DNA of 64,000 bases from Candidatus Bathyarchaeota archaeon. Lineage in GTDB: Archaea; Thermoproteota; Bathyarchaeia; Bathyarchaeales; Bathycorpusculaceae. Both the position numbers and the translations under genes were made by a program. How positions within the stretch are numbered: the stretch's first letter is position 1; each line of letters opens with the position of its first letter. The notes under the pieces are model-generated. The model saw nothing but the letters and a program-made list of their open reading frames with translations, searched no databases and was not told the DNA's origin. The stretch lies in the NCBI GenBank assembly GCA_026014685.1, contig JAOZHW010000001.1, forward strand, positions 1 through 64,000. Direction: 5' to 3'. Of the stretch, positions 36,753-45,835 are shown piece by piece.

Positions 36753-38522
36753 TTAGGGTGACAGCACATGGTATTGTCCTGAGGCGTAAAGAACATTAAC
36801 CTGAGTTAGGTTTATGGCTTGAGTGGTTGATTTTTCTGAAAGGTAAATGGTTGCCTTAGAGCTTGAATCAGCCTGCATTGTGTGACCGTGCGTTAAATCG
36901 TTAAAAACAGTTGCTCGGCCTTCTTTAATCGCCAAGTTGCCGTTAAGGGCGATTTGAGAAGTTAAGTATGGGTTTTCTGAGAAAATTGTGGAGTTATCTG
37001 CGACGACACTACTCAAGAAGATACCTGTCGATTCGCTTAACGCAACGGGTTTACCAACTACGTTATCAATGTTCCAAGTATATGATGTCGCGCCAACAAG
37101 CAATAACACTATGACCGAACAAAACACCAGAGATTTAGCGAGTTTAGTGTTGGACATTTTTTGGATTATCAACGGAGCTGCCAAGAGGAGAAGCAAGTAG
37201 GGTGCAGCTGAGAAGTACCGCTCTGAACTTGCCGCAGTAGTTGCCAATTTAAATGCAAAAGCCGATATGATAAGCGGGATGCTAATGGCAACAGCGGATA
37301 CTAAAAATATGTTGGTGTACTGTTTCGCTGGAGCAAAAATAACTGCCTTTTTTCTTAGGTATTGTATGATTGAAAAAAGTATGAAGGATGCCGCAATAGC
37401 TACTGGGACCGCCCAACTGTAAGCTTGAATTGGGCTTTCTAGGGTTTGTTTTGGTAAATAATTATAGACGGGATTCCCTGTCTGCAGAAAATCCCACAGG
37501 CCATTGATTGTGTTTCTCACCCGGGGAAGCATTGAGTACAAAGCGAAAGTGTAAATCCAGTAAGCTAATGCTAACACTAAAAAGAATGAAAGCAATCTTG
37601 CAGCGTACCGCCAATTAAGCAAAGGTTGATGACTCAATTTACGATGTGCTATTTCGAAAATAATTAAACCGCAGATTAAGGCGACTATGAACATTGCTCC
37701 CGAAGTATGATGCGCAACTGAAGAGAAACCCAATAGGACAAAGAGAAATGGAAAGATTTTGCCAGAATAGGCGTTAGGTGCTGGAGTTATCCTGAGAAGT
37801 AGCAGATAAATGAGTAAAGTACCGAAAAGTAAACTTAGGAAAGATGCATGTGGTTGCCAAACGCCGAGACGGGGGTTTGATAAGATAAAGGGCACTGCTA
37901 AAACGGCAATGATTGGAGATTCGGAAAAGAACTTTAAAAGTACAGTAATTACAGCCGCAAAAAGTGCGGTTTGTAACACCCCTAAAATCACAAACGACGC
38001 AGAGACGTTTAAGCCTGAGTTAATTGAAAGTGTTGCGTAGAGCGTTGAAGTAGCGGGGAAAAATTCAAAATAAGGCTCGTTTAACCCAGCGTTACCAAAG
38101 TTGCCGTCGCGGATAATGTATTTTGCGGCTATGTCAAAACCGTCACTCACAAAAGCTGTTCCACCATTCATAGCTCCTAAAGCTGAAAAAATGGAGAGGG
38201 AAAAAACTGAGGTTATCAACACATTCACGATTAAAGCAAGTTTCCAGCTGCGGTATGCGAACACCGTAACGTAACTCACAATAAACGTAATGACTAAGAA
38301 AACAAAAAACCACATGGGGCGAGGTCCCTGCAGGGCAACCATGAAAGGAGAAAGGCAGAATAGGCCCAAAATTATCCCGCAGATTAAAAGCAGCCCCCTG
38401 TTTGGTTTGAGAATTGGCACGTTGGGGTCCTTTTTATGCGGCAAAAGTAAACAGAGCAAATAGAAGAACGTCAACGCAACCGCGAAGAGCACTAATGCTT
38501 CATAGAAAGACAAAGACAACAT
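36753..38522 (-). CDS. polytopic membrane protein, GT-C-like
   Basis: The product has 589 residues with about 13 membrane helices and a C-terminal domain of about 110 residues. After the first helices an external loop has VSDGFDIAAKYIIRDG and FFPATSTLYATL, matching the plan of the protein encoded at 24012. It may transfer sugars from a lipid carrier outside the cell. It is 6 bp from the next glycosyltransferase gene. No assigned family is certain. Confidence 0.7.
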   Translation of the reverse strand: MLSLSFYEALVLFAVALTFFYLLCLLLPHKKDPNVPILKPNRGLLLICGIILGLFCLSPFMVALQGPRPMWFFVFLVITFIVSYVTVFAYRSWKLALIVNVLITSVFSLSIFSALGAMNGGTAFVSDGFDIAAKYIIRDGNFGNAGLNEPYFEFFPATSTLYATLSINSGLNVSASFVILGVLQTALFAAVITVLLKFFSESPIIAVLAVPFILSNPRLGVWQPHASFLSLLFGTLLIYLLLLRITPAPNAYSGKIFPFLFVLLGFSSVAHHTSGAMFIVALICGLIIFEIAHRKLSHQPLLNWRYAARLLSFFLVLALAYWIYTFALYSMLPRVRNTINGLWDFLQTGNPVYNYLPKQTLESPIQAYSWAVPVAIAASFILFSIIQYLRKKAVIFAPAKQYTNIFLVSAVAISIPLIISAFAFKLATTAASSERYFSAAPYLLLLLAAPLIIQKMSNTKLAKSLVFCSVIVLLLVGATSYTWNIDNVVGKPVALSESTGIFLSSVVADNSTIFSENPYLTSQIALNGNLAIKEGRATVFNDLTHGHTMQADSSSKATIYLSEKSTTQAINLTQVNVLYASGQYHVLSP

Positions 38523-38528
38523 AAGGTT

Positions 38529-39680
38529 TTAGCTCATTTGACTTTGGGCAAAAAGCTCTGATTCCAACTGTGGAGGGCAACCAACAAAATTATTCATAGA
38601 AGGTGATGGGCCGTGGAGGTTCTGTGTGTAGAGTTCTTCCAGCGTTAAGGCCACTTCGCTCCAAGTGGATACTTTTTGGGGGACTCTGGGTAAAGCAGAG
38701 TTAAGGGACAGAATTGCGTCGCAGACCTCGTGAGGCGTTGGCTTTGCCGATACGACTTTTACGTTTGGGTATCTTTGGAAAAAGTTTCCCCAAGGCTTAG
38801 CTACAACAAGCGGCACACCCATTGCGACGGCTTCAAGGGCAGTTATGCAGAAGGCTTCTGACTCTGAAAGGTAACACATAACACTGCTGGTGGCCACGTG
38901 GGTTAGGTATTTTTTGCGGTTTAACGGTTTTACGAAGTCAACATCCACGTTTAGGGTTTGAGCTAACTTTTGGAGTTTCTTTTTTTCTTTCCCGCTTCCA
39001 ACTATCTGCAGTTTTACCTGCTTGGTTTTTGCTATTAAACTTACAGCCTTGATGACTATGTCGACTCGTTTGTACTGCAGCAACTGCCCCGGGTAGATTA
39101 CGGTTAAAACCTTTGGAGGCTGCCACGAAAAAGCGAACGTGTCGTCTGAGGCAGCGTGAGGAATAAGGACACCGTTGAGGTCTAACCGTTGTTTTAGCAT
39201 CGAGCGTTCATGGTCTGAAATTGAATGAACCACATCCGCTACAGCAACTATTTTTTTAAGAAGGGGCCTGTAGAAAAGCCACGCCAAGTTGCTATGCCAA
39301 CTAAAACCAACATCATGGAAATGCGGAGTTAAAACAACGAGTTTCCATTTGGGCTTTAGTTTTTTTGCCAAAAAAACCGTGAGAGGAACCAGCGAGTGAA
39401 CCACGTGAACATGGACAACGTCGGCTTCAAGTTTAACGAGCGCCTTAAAGAAAGAAAAAGTTGGTACATAGTAGGAGTTGGCTGGATTCAAACCTGTGAA
39501 CCTTCGTATCAAGTAGCCGTCTCTTTTCTCTACGCTTGGAAGGGAATTTAATAATGGTGCTAAGGTTAGCACTTCAACGGAGTGGTTTCGTTTAGCAAAC
39601 TCGACTGCAACTTGCTCCACGACATATTGCACTCCACCGATGAAGGGTGTGTAGTTGTGCGTGACGTAGGCGATTTTCAA
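38529..39680 (-). CDS. GT4-family glycosyltransferase
   Basis: The product has about 383 residues from the TTG at 39678-39680, which directly follows the stop of the preceding gene with one base between. The frame is open up to 39734, but that would overlap the upstream gene by 53 bp. It has HNYTPFIGGVQYVVEQ near the start and SEAFCITALEAVAMGVP in the donor site. Confidence 0.88.
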   Translation of the reverse strand: MKIAYVTHNYTPFIGGVQYVVEQVAVEFAKRNHSVEVLTLAPLLNSLPSVEKRDGYLIRRFTGLNPANSYYVPTFSFFKALVKLEADVVHVHVVHSLVPLTVFLAKKLKPKWKLVVLTPHFHDVGFSWHSNLAWLFYRPLLKKIVAVADVVHSISDHERSMLKQRLDLNGVLIPHAASDDTFAFSWQPPKVLTVIYPGQLLQYKRVDIVIKAVSLIAKTKQVKLQIVGSGKEKKKLQKLAQTLNVDVDFVKPLNRKKYLTHVATSSVMCYLSESEAFCITALEAVAMGVPLVVAKPWGNFFQRYPNVKVVSAKPTPHEVCDAILSLNSALPRVPQKVSTWSEVALTLEELYTQNLHGPSPSMNNFVGCPPQLESELFAQSQMS

Positions 39681-39681
39681 G

Positions 39682-40536
39682 TTAGTAGGTTTGCCTTCGG
39701 AGTCTACAGCGAACCAACGTTGACAATCTGCCATCGAGAATTTTAAAGCACACTAAAGGCAGGGATTTTCGAGAAAATGAGTCCACAGTTATCTTTTGGA
39801 GGAAAAACTTTGAAGAACGCCCAACACCTATTTTAAAGGGAAGGTTAACTTTGCCGTTTTCAACCGCCTCAAACACTTCAACGACGTAATCTAATGCATC
39901 ACAGACGTGGCATTTTTTAGCGATCTCGAAACTTGTAGTTGATAGGGAACTTTTTATGAAGTAATAATCGTTTAGGGTTATGATTTGTTCTTTGTAGACT
40001 GCATGCGAAGCAACTATAACAACTTCTGCGTCGCTTTGCAATTTTTTAACCGTGATGCCGGCAATTTTTGTTGTTGAGGTATAATTTAGGAGAAGCGCCC
40101 CATCTATGTAGGGTACGTTGAAGGCGTCAGGGTTCAGGTAAACATCAACTACTGCTTTTCCCTCGAAAGTTACACAGTTGGGTTCAGAAACAGTCTCTCG
40201 GTATCCCAGGGCGTGGAGGATTCTGGATAGGTTTGGCAGGTGGTCTTTTTTGAGCAGTAAATCTATGTCTGAAGGCAGATACGCTATGGGCTTGAAGAAC
40301 TTGATGACTGCGTAGTCGAGGTGGCTGATTTGACTTGCCAACTCGATTAAGGCATTGTAGATTTTTTTTAGCCCCTGCTCTTGGGTTTGTCTCTGGTCAT
40401 CATCTATCGCTACCGCTCGCAGATACTGCAGTAGAACCTTGTTTTTTTTGGCGTGCCCCCTAAGTAGCGGTGAATCAGCCACTGTAGGCGACGTATTATC
40501 TGCAAGTGAAGTCATAAGTTTTTGAGTTATATTCAT
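39682..40536 (-). CDS. nucleotidyltransferase-like protein (NTP_transf_5 type)
   Basis: The product has 284 residues. The motif YLPSDIDLLLKKDHL holds the DxD-like pair of the nucleotidyltransferase fold in a form found in proteins that recur in polysaccharide loci (putative nucleotidyltransferase family). A second acidic strand (AVVDVYLN) supplies the third residue. Substrate and product are unknown. It ends one base before the GT4 gene at 39680. Confidence 0.7.
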   Translation of the reverse strand: MNITQKLMTSLADNTSPTVADSPLLRGHAKKNKVLLQYLRAVAIDDDQRQTQEQGLKKIYNALIELASQISHLDYAVIKFFKPIAYLPSDIDLLLKKDHLPNLSRILHALGYRETVSEPNCVTFEGKAVVDVYLNPDAFNVPYIDGALLLNYTSTTKIAGITVKKLQSDAEVVIVASHAVYKEQIITLNDYYFIKSSLSTTSFEIAKKCHVCDALDYVVEVFEAVENGKVNLPFKIGVGRSSKFFLQKITVDSFSRKSLPLVCFKILDGRLSTLVRCRLRRQTY

Positions 40537-40537
40537 C

Positions 40538-41749
40538 TTAAGCTGAAGTGGTTTTGAATGTGTAGTTGTAGATTAACGCGGTTCTGATGGCAGCCATACG
40601 CCAACTGTACTTTGCCTCTATGGTTCGCCTTGCTTCTCTACCTATACGCCGCCGAATCTTGTTGTTATCAAGCAGAAAAATGATTGCCTCCGCGAGGGCT
40701 TTGACATCTCCTGGTTCGACCAGCACGCCGTTGAAGTTGTTTTTTATGATTTCTGACGGTCCGCCGACGTTGCTTACAACTGCGGGGACTCCGCAGGACA
40801 TGGCTTCGAGGAGAGTAAGTGAAAAGCTCTCGCTGAAAGACGGCAAAACATAGACGTCGGAAATATTGTAGTAGTACAGTAGGGTTTTCTTGTCGCTGTG
40901 CCCCAGGAACTGGTAGCTGGAAGAGGGGACGCCGCATCGGTTGAGTTCTTTGATGTAGGGTTCTTTATCGCCTGGCCCCACAAAGAGCACGATTGTGTCG
41001 GGGTGTTCCTTTAGGATTATGGGCAATGCATATATGAGATTAAAGATGCCTTTTAGAGCAATCAATCTGCCCACGAATAAGATTACGTTTTTGTCTTTAC
41101 AATGTTTCTCCACAATCGGCCTGTAATGGGTTGTATCTATGCCGTGGGGAATAACGAATACGTTTTTGTTTAGGCTCGGGTGCCCCTTGAGTAGGGTGGT
41201 CTTCATCCAGTTTGAAGGCGTGATGTAGAGGGCGCTTTTTGAAAAGTATAGGTTGTCTATGAAGTAGAGAAGTGGGTATGTTAAGAGCGTCATTTTTTCG
41301 GAGAACTCGAGATCCTTGAAAGCCGCGTGAGCTGCTTTGGTTCCTGCTCGTTGCCCCGTAATTGTGGTGTGAACTGTGGTTACGGTTGGAGCACTTTTCT
41401 CCAAGGTTCTCAAAAGTAGATCGGGCATGTGAGCTGCATGTGAATGTATGAGGTCTATGTTTTCTTCTTTTATCAACTTCGGAACAGTTCTTAAACAGGC
41501 ATACTGGAAGGAGGCGTTATAGAGGAAAGTGTCTGTTGCTTTGCTTACAAAATGAACTTTGATGTTTTTACCTAAAAACTGCAGAAAGTCTTCATTTTGA
41601 TTTAAAGTTTCGCCGCTAAAACCTAACCGCATGGGTGTTACTACGTGGACTTCGATGTTGTGGGGTAGGTTGCGGATGAGTTCTACGGTGTATGTGCCTA
41701 CGCCGCCCCATACGGGGGGGAACTCTGGAGCGAGCATACAAACTTTCAT
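40538..41749 (-). CDS. GT4-family glycosyltransferase
   Basis: The product has 403 residues with the N-terminal loop PPVWGGVGTYTVEL and the donor motif SFSESFSLTLLEAM. It is the first of the consecutive GT4 genes on this strand and the most canonical. It is 1 bp from the nucleotidyltransferase-like gene. Confidence 0.93.
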   Translation of the reverse strand: MKVCMLAPEFPPVWGGVGTYTVELIRNLPHNIEVHVVTPMRLGFSGETLNQNEDFLQFLGKNIKVHFVSKATDTFLYNASFQYACLRTVPKLIKEENIDLIHSHAAHMPDLLLRTLEKSAPTVTTVHTTITGQRAGTKAAHAAFKDLEFSEKMTLLTYPLLYFIDNLYFSKSALYITPSNWMKTTLLKGHPSLNKNVFVIPHGIDTTHYRPIVEKHCKDKNVILFVGRLIALKGIFNLIYALPIILKEHPDTIVLFVGPGDKEPYIKELNRCGVPSSSYQFLGHSDKKTLLYYYNISDVYVLPSFSESFSLTLLEAMSCGVPAVVSNVGGPSEIIKNNFNGVLVEPGDVKALAEAIIFLLDNNKIRRRIGREARRTIEAKYSWRMAAIRTALIYNYTFKTTSA

Positions 41750-41794
41750 TTTGGTCAGACGAAAAATGTCAAGGTAGAGCTATTCGAGTTCGGC

Positions 41795-42043
41795 TCAGGC
41801 AAGCACTTCAAGCACTTTGAAAATGACAATCAAGGCGAAAACTATGGATAGGGGCAGTATGCTGACGTTTAGGTGTTTGCCAAGTAGTTTGTAGGGAAGA
41901 CGTTTGTCGGATGAGACGACTTCCTGTGTGCCCAACAATGTCACCAGCAGCATGGTTGCTATCACGCCTATGCTTGCGCCTGTTGTTAAAGTGACGATTG
42001 TTGTTACGGTTGTTGTGGTTACAGTTGAGATCATGGCAGACAA
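41795..42043 (-). CDS. small membrane protein, two helices
   Basis: The product has 82 residues with two membrane helices (about 21-42 and 58-80) joined by a basic loop, and a Thr-rich N-terminus. It lies between the CPBP protease gene and a GT4 gene with short spacing, and could be a small subunit or scaffold. Family unknown. Confidence 0.5.
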   Translation of the reverse strand: MSAMISTVTTTTVTTIVTLTTGASIGVIATMLLVTLLGTQEVVSSDKRLPYKLLGKHLNVSILPLSIVFALIVIFKVLEVLA

Positions 42044-42061
42044 CCAGACACTAATTAGCTG

Positions 42062-42835
42062 TCAGACGCTTATAAGGGTTATGGAGGGCATAACCAGGAA
42101 CAGAAAAACATTCGTCAACCCATGTGACAAACTAACACCCGCAATACTACCAGTTTTCAACGTCAAAACTCCAAAAAATAAACCGATAACAAAAACGTAA
42201 ACAACGTCAACTAAATCCAGCCACCCAATGTGCAGAACTGCAAAAACTGCAGCTACCACCAGCAAACCAATTCGCGGCCCGAATGTTTTAACGGCACTGC
42301 TCTGGAATACACCGCGAAAAACCAGTTCTTCGACAAAGCCTGTTGCGGCAATAAAACCCATTGCGAGAAGCAGTAAAGCTAAAACAGCAAAACCGCCGGT
42401 AATTGGTGCAGGTTGGAGTATGTAGTACTCCATGATTCCGAAGGGTATACCTGTGAATGTTATGGCAATTTGTACCCAAGGTTTTTTGACAGTTAACCCT
42501 ACGTCTTTTCTGGTTAAGCCTTTAATTCGGATAACGGTGAGGGCGGCAGCCAACATCGGTATACCTGCAATTAGGTACCAGGCATATGAAGGGAAATACT
42601 CTAGAGGTAGAGAGAGGCTGAATACTCTGATCAGGGGAGCGATTGATAGACATAAAAAGAACGTTGATGAATGGTGACTTTTCAGCCAAACCGCTGATAA
42701 ACCGATCAAGGTAACAAGCAAAACGGAGTGAATAAAGAGCCCATAAGCGGCGCTTACAAGTGACGTTACGATTTCAGCCGTTACTAAAGTGGCTAAGTAG
42801 AATAGGAATATTTTTAGTTCCACAGTTGCGTTCAT
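42062..42835 (-). CDS. CPBP-family intramembrane metalloprotease (Abi)
   Basis: The product has 257 residues and about eight membrane helices. The motif 1 EELVFRGVF, motif 2 LHIGWLD and a later SLSHGLTN are those of the CAAX-protease/bacteriocin-processing (CPBP) glutamic-type family. Its role in a glycan locus is unclear; a surface protein may be processed. It overlaps the DUF1616 gene by 4 bp. Confidence 0.9.
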   Translation of the reverse strand: MNATVELKIFLFYLATLVTAEIVTSLVSAAYGLFIHSVLLVTLIGLSAVWLKSHHSSTFFLCLSIAPLIRVFSLSLPLEYFPSYAWYLIAGIPMLAAALTVIRIKGLTRKDVGLTVKKPWVQIAITFTGIPFGIMEYYILQPAPITGGFAVLALLLLAMGFIAATGFVEELVFRGVFQSSAVKTFGPRIGLLVVAAVFAVLHIGWLDLVDVVYVFVIGLFFGVLTLKTGSIAGVSLSHGLTNVFLFLVMPSITLISV

Positions 42836-43680
42836 TCGGGTGGCTTTACCGTTAGGTATAGGTGTAGGATGCGGTAGGGTTCGAGGATGTTTTCTTTGTA
42901 TAGGAGGAACTCAAGTTTCATTGCATTGCCTGTTTTTTCAGCTTTGAAGGTGTAGGGTTGGGTCCAATTCGTGTTATCAGGCACATGTATGTTCTCTATT
43001 TTTGTTTGGGTTTGGTTTTCTAGCTGTACAGTTATGGTGTAGGTTTCGTTTTGGTATTCATGGTTATTTAATCCCAATATGACGGTACCTGTCTGGCCAA
43101 GAGTTAGATTTACGGGGTAATCCGACAGGGTACCGTTGGGGCCGAGCACGTAGAATTCAGTGAAACGTTCACCGATTTTGGGGTTTACTGCAAGGAAAGA
43201 GGCGAAACCAACAATGGAAACTAACGCAACGATTATGGCAATCGAGAAAATTTTGTCAGTCTGGGTCATAACACCCCATTTTGGCAACGCAAAGTTATGT
43301 TTAAAGTAGGCTGTTTGTTCAAGCGGCAGGTTTTTTCGTCTCAAAAATGCCGCCATCGACAGCAAACCCGTAAAGCAAAACAACGATACAACAAGAGGCA
43401 CTAATGTAATTCCAAAGGGCGAATAGTTTAGGCATAACCCGATTAACGGCGCGATAGCTATGCTTAGACAGGCGCTAAGTACCATGCGCATTGTTAAATC
43501 GAGTTGAGCTTTAGCGGGGAATAACGCACCAACTAACACGTATCCGGGGAAGAAGAGAATAAAGGGCAAACCAAGTACCGTGCGGATGGAAGAATCAGGA
43601 ACCAAAGTAACAGTGAGCAAAAAGGCGACGGATAAAGCGTCTATGAGAAGCAAATCTTGAATTGTTTTGATGTTAATCAA
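42832..43680 (-). CDS. DUF1616-type membrane protein
   Basis: The product has 282 residues: four to five N-terminal membrane helices (to about 170) and a C-terminal extracellular beta domain of about 110 residues with several N-x-S/T sites. The start with VLGLPFILFFPGYVLVGALFP is typical of the DUF1616 family. Such proteins recur with S-layer and glycosylation genes. Function unknown. Confidence 0.8.
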   Translation of the reverse strand: MINIKTIQDLLLIDALSVAFLLTVTLVPDSSIRTVLGLPFILFFPGYVLVGALFPAKAQLDLTMRMVLSACLSIAIAPLIGLCLNYSPFGITLVPLVVSLFCFTGLLSMAAFLRRKNLPLEQTAYFKHNFALPKWGVMTQTDKIFSIAIIVALVSIVGFASFLAVNPKIGERFTEFYVLGPNGTLSDYPVNLTLGQTGTVILGLNNHEYQNETYTITVQLENQTQTKIENIHVPDNTNWTQPYTFKAEKTGNAMKLEFLLYKENILEPYRILHLYLTVKPPE

Positions 43681-44611
43681 ATCTTTTGCCTTTTTCGATT
43701 CTCTGGATGAGCCTTTTTTCGGTTCTTTTTAGGACGAGAACCATGCTGGCGACGGCTAAGGCTTGAGAGGCGAAAAGTAGCAACATAACGCCCATGAGTG
43801 CCCAGCCGCTGTGCCAGATGCCGAAGAATATCTGTCTATAGATAACCCAACCGAGTAAACCAGCAGCGGGTATTATTGCTAGCATAGAGACGACGGAGAA
43901 TAGCAGGATGGGATTGTATTTGCGGGCTAACTTGAAAACTGAGGACAAGATTCCAAAGCCGTTGCGCCATGAAAGTTTGCCTTTTCCTACGCGTTTTCTG
44001 TAGCCTATGGGAACTTCAGTTACTTGGTGTTCAGCTGCTGTTTGAGCGGCAATTTCTACTTCTGTTGAAAAGTTTTTTGTTCCCAGTTCAAGGTTTTTAG
44101 CGACGTCAGTTTTTAGTAGGTACATGCCTGAGCATATGTCTGAGAGGTGGGTGCCCATCAAGAGGTTGAATGATTTAGTGATAATCCAGTTGCCCAGACG
44201 GTGCGTTCTGCTAATGTTGTTTCGATCTCTGACGCCTATGACTTGCGCGTAGTTCTTGCAGTGGGTTAGTAGGCGCTGTATGTCTTTGGCTTGGTATGTG
44301 CAGTCGCCGTCAATAATTACCAGATAGGGGGTTGTGACGTTTTCTATGGCGGTTTTTATGGCGCCTGTTTTGCCTTTTCCATGTTGCTGAATAAAGGTTA
44401 CCCCGATTTTGTTTTGGATAATCTGGGGGGTGTGGTCAGCGGAGTAGCCGTCGATTACCAGTAAATTGCGGTATCCTTCGTCGATTAATTCATCTATGAC
44501 CTTGCTGATGGCGAGTTCTTCGTTTTTTACGGGGATCACTACGGTAACTTGGTCCTTTTCTACATGTAAGGTGGTTGTGATTACTGGATGGGAAAGAGTT
44601 TCAGAATACAT
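43673..44611 (-). CDS. GT2-family polyprenyl-phosphate glycosyltransferase
   Basis: The product has 312 residues. The GT-A domain carries VTVVIPVKNEELAIS, the sugar-donor acidic motif VIDGDCTY and LLVIDGYSADHT. Two C-terminal membrane helices (about 232-295) indicate a DPM1/Alg5-like enzyme that loads a sugar onto a lipid carrier for the GT-C enzymes. It is the first gene of the glycan locus. TATA-like CTTTATA lies near 44690 on the minus strand, leaving a leader of about 55 bases. Confidence 0.9.
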   Translation of the reverse strand: MYSETLSHPVITTTLHVEKDQVTVVIPVKNEELAISKVIDELIDEGYRNLLVIDGYSADHTPQIIQNKIGVTFIQQHGKGKTGAIKTAIENVTTPYLVIIDGDCTYQAKDIQRLLTHCKNYAQVIGVRDRNNISRTHRLGNWIITKSFNLLMGTHLSDICSGMYLLKTDVAKNLELGTKNFSTEVEIAAQTAAEHQVTEVPIGYRKRVGKGKLSWRNGFGILSSVFKLARKYNPILLFSVVSMLAIIPAAGLLGWVIYRQIFFGIWHSGWALMGVMLLLFASQALAVASMVLVLKRTEKRLIQRIEKGKRFD

Positions 44612-44687
44612 TAACCACTCATTCGTGAGGTAACTCTTGAGGGTGGCCGGAGGCTTTGTGGGGTTTCATCACGGCGGAGTTAAGGAG

Positions 44688-44696
44688 TATAAAGAG
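44688..44696 (-). promoter_or_regulatory. candidate promoter of the glycan locus
   Basis: On the minus strand CTTTATACT lies about 80 bases before the ATG at 44611. A second AT-rich ATAATATACT lies ten bases farther upstream. Either may serve as the TATA box for the long glycan operon. Confidence 0.4.
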
Positions 44697-44776
44697 GAGT
44701 ATATTATCGCTCAACCCTTTCACACCCCGACCTGACCGAGCAAACGATGAGTTGTCCACAGGTGCGGTCCATGCAT

Positions 44777-45253
44777 TCATACTTTGGTGCTTGCTCGAAA
44801 CATTGGAAGGTCATTCATGTCAGTAACTGCCAAGAAGCGAATGAATCCACGGTCACTTGCCCAGGAGGCCGCTAACTTGTTGCCCCACTTTTGGGCTATT
44901 TGACTGATTCTTTTAGCTAAAAATTGAGCAAAGGTTGTCATGGTGAAATTTAATTTCCCCATTAATCCAGCTAAACCACCTATGGCTTGTAGCAATTTCT
45001 CTGCAAGTGGAGACAGGATTTTTATCAAAAGGGCACTTTTCACTTGATCTACGGTCTGGATAACAGCATCGATTAGTCTCCGTTTATCAACACTTAAAAG
45101 ACGGAACCAAGAGTTGTTGCTGCGGATAGATTTCTGTTTCAGCGTTAATAGAAAACGTTTTCCGCCCTTTTTAATCATACCAGAGATATCTTCATTATTG
45201 AGAGCGGAGTCAGCAGTGTTTTTAAATTCACTCGCAATTGTCGATTTTTTCAT
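44777..45253 (-). CDS. hypothetical protein in a small Cys-protein operon
   Basis: The product has 158 residues, is basic (rich in Lys/Ser/Leu), and is predicted largely alpha-helical without a signal peptide. No known motif was found. It follows the zinc-ribbon gene by 9 bp and ends the three-gene operon that starts at 45673. The amphipathic stretch VDQVKSALLIKILSPLAEKL may bind membranes. Confidence 0.65.
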   Translation of the reverse strand: MKKSTIASEFKNTADSALNNEDISGMIKKGGKRFLLTLKQKSIRSNNSWFRLLSVDKRRLIDAVIQTVDQVKSALLIKILSPLAEKLLQAIGGLAGLMGKLNFTMTTFAQFLAKRISQIAQKWGNKLAASWASDRGFIRFLAVTDMNDLPMFRASTKV

Positions 45254-45262
45254 CGGGTTACC

Positions 45263-45508
45263 TCAGGCAAGTTTTGGCTTGACAAAAGTTGGAGTATTCA
45301 CGGTTGTCTGCTGGTTTTCTTCGATTTGTTGGATTTGTTCAAGTAGCATTGTGCAGATGTCTAGACATTCTTCGCAGAGGGTGAAGCCGAATTTTAATAG
45401 GTATACTTTTTTGGTAGTTTTGCAGATGTCACATTGACCTATCTTTGTTCCGATGCAGAGAGGTTCTGCTTCTGCAGTAGGCATTTGAGTTTTTTCGGTT
45501 TTTATCAT
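45263..45508 (-). CDS. small zinc-ribbon protein
   Basis: The product has 81 residues. Cys26 and Cys29 (CDIC), Cys45 and Cys48 (CEEC), with Cys52 and Cys18 as further candidates, make a four-cysteine zinc ribbon of C-x2-C-x15-C-x2-C type. The ATG has AAGGCG at a fair distance. It lies in the middle of a tight three-gene operon. A role in nucleic-acid or protein binding is likely. Confidence 0.7.
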   Translation of the reverse strand: MIKTEKTQMPTAEAEPLCIGTKIGQCDICKTTKKVYLLKFGFTLCEECLDICTMLLEQIQQIEENQQTTVNTPTFVKPKLA

Positions 45509-45517
45509 TAAATCGCC

Positions 45518-45673
45518 TTAAAATTTTGAGTACTCGATTTTGGGTTGGTAGGTTAAGCATCGGGTGTATTCGTTGGGTGCGTCGCAGAATTTTTGGAGTT
45601 TGTTGCACCAAGCTATTTTGCGGGTTCTGTGTTTGCATCTTGTTACCTTTAGGACTTGATATTGCGATTCCAA
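45518..45673 (-). CDS. 51-residue cysteine/histidine-rich protein
   Basis: The frame is open up to 45763, but the TATA box at 45728-45738 lies inside that longer version, and the TTG at 45673 has GAGGG at the correct distance, so I choose 45673. The short protein has the pattern C-x-H ... C ... C ... C (TRCKHRT, IAWCNKLQKFCDA, YTRC), fitting one bound zinc. It is the first gene of the operon. Confidence 0.6.
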   Translation of the reverse strand: MESQYQVLKVTRCKHRTRKIAWCNKLQKFCDAPNEYTRCLTYQPKIEYSKF

Positions 45674-45727
45674 ACCATATCCCTCAATCTTTGGCAGACA
45701 AACGGTAACTATTTGGTAAACAAGTGG

Positions 45728-45738
45728 TATATATAATT
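45728..45738 (-). promoter_or_regulatory. TATA box of the small Cys-protein operon
   Basis: On the minus strand the sequence AATTATATATA lies 55-65 bases before the TTG start at 45673, giving a start site near 45706 and a leader of about 33 bases. Confidence 0.6.
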
Positions 45739-45835
45739 TGCCAAAAAAACCAAACACCACCAAAAACGCAACAAAAGAAAAACTAAAAAACCAACATCAA
45801 CAAACAAAAAAATAAAAACAAAAAGAAACAAAAAA

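Noticed and set aside
45674-45763. Longer start for the 51-residue Cys protein
   Set aside because: The TATA box lies inside it and the TTG at 45673 has its own ribosome binding site.
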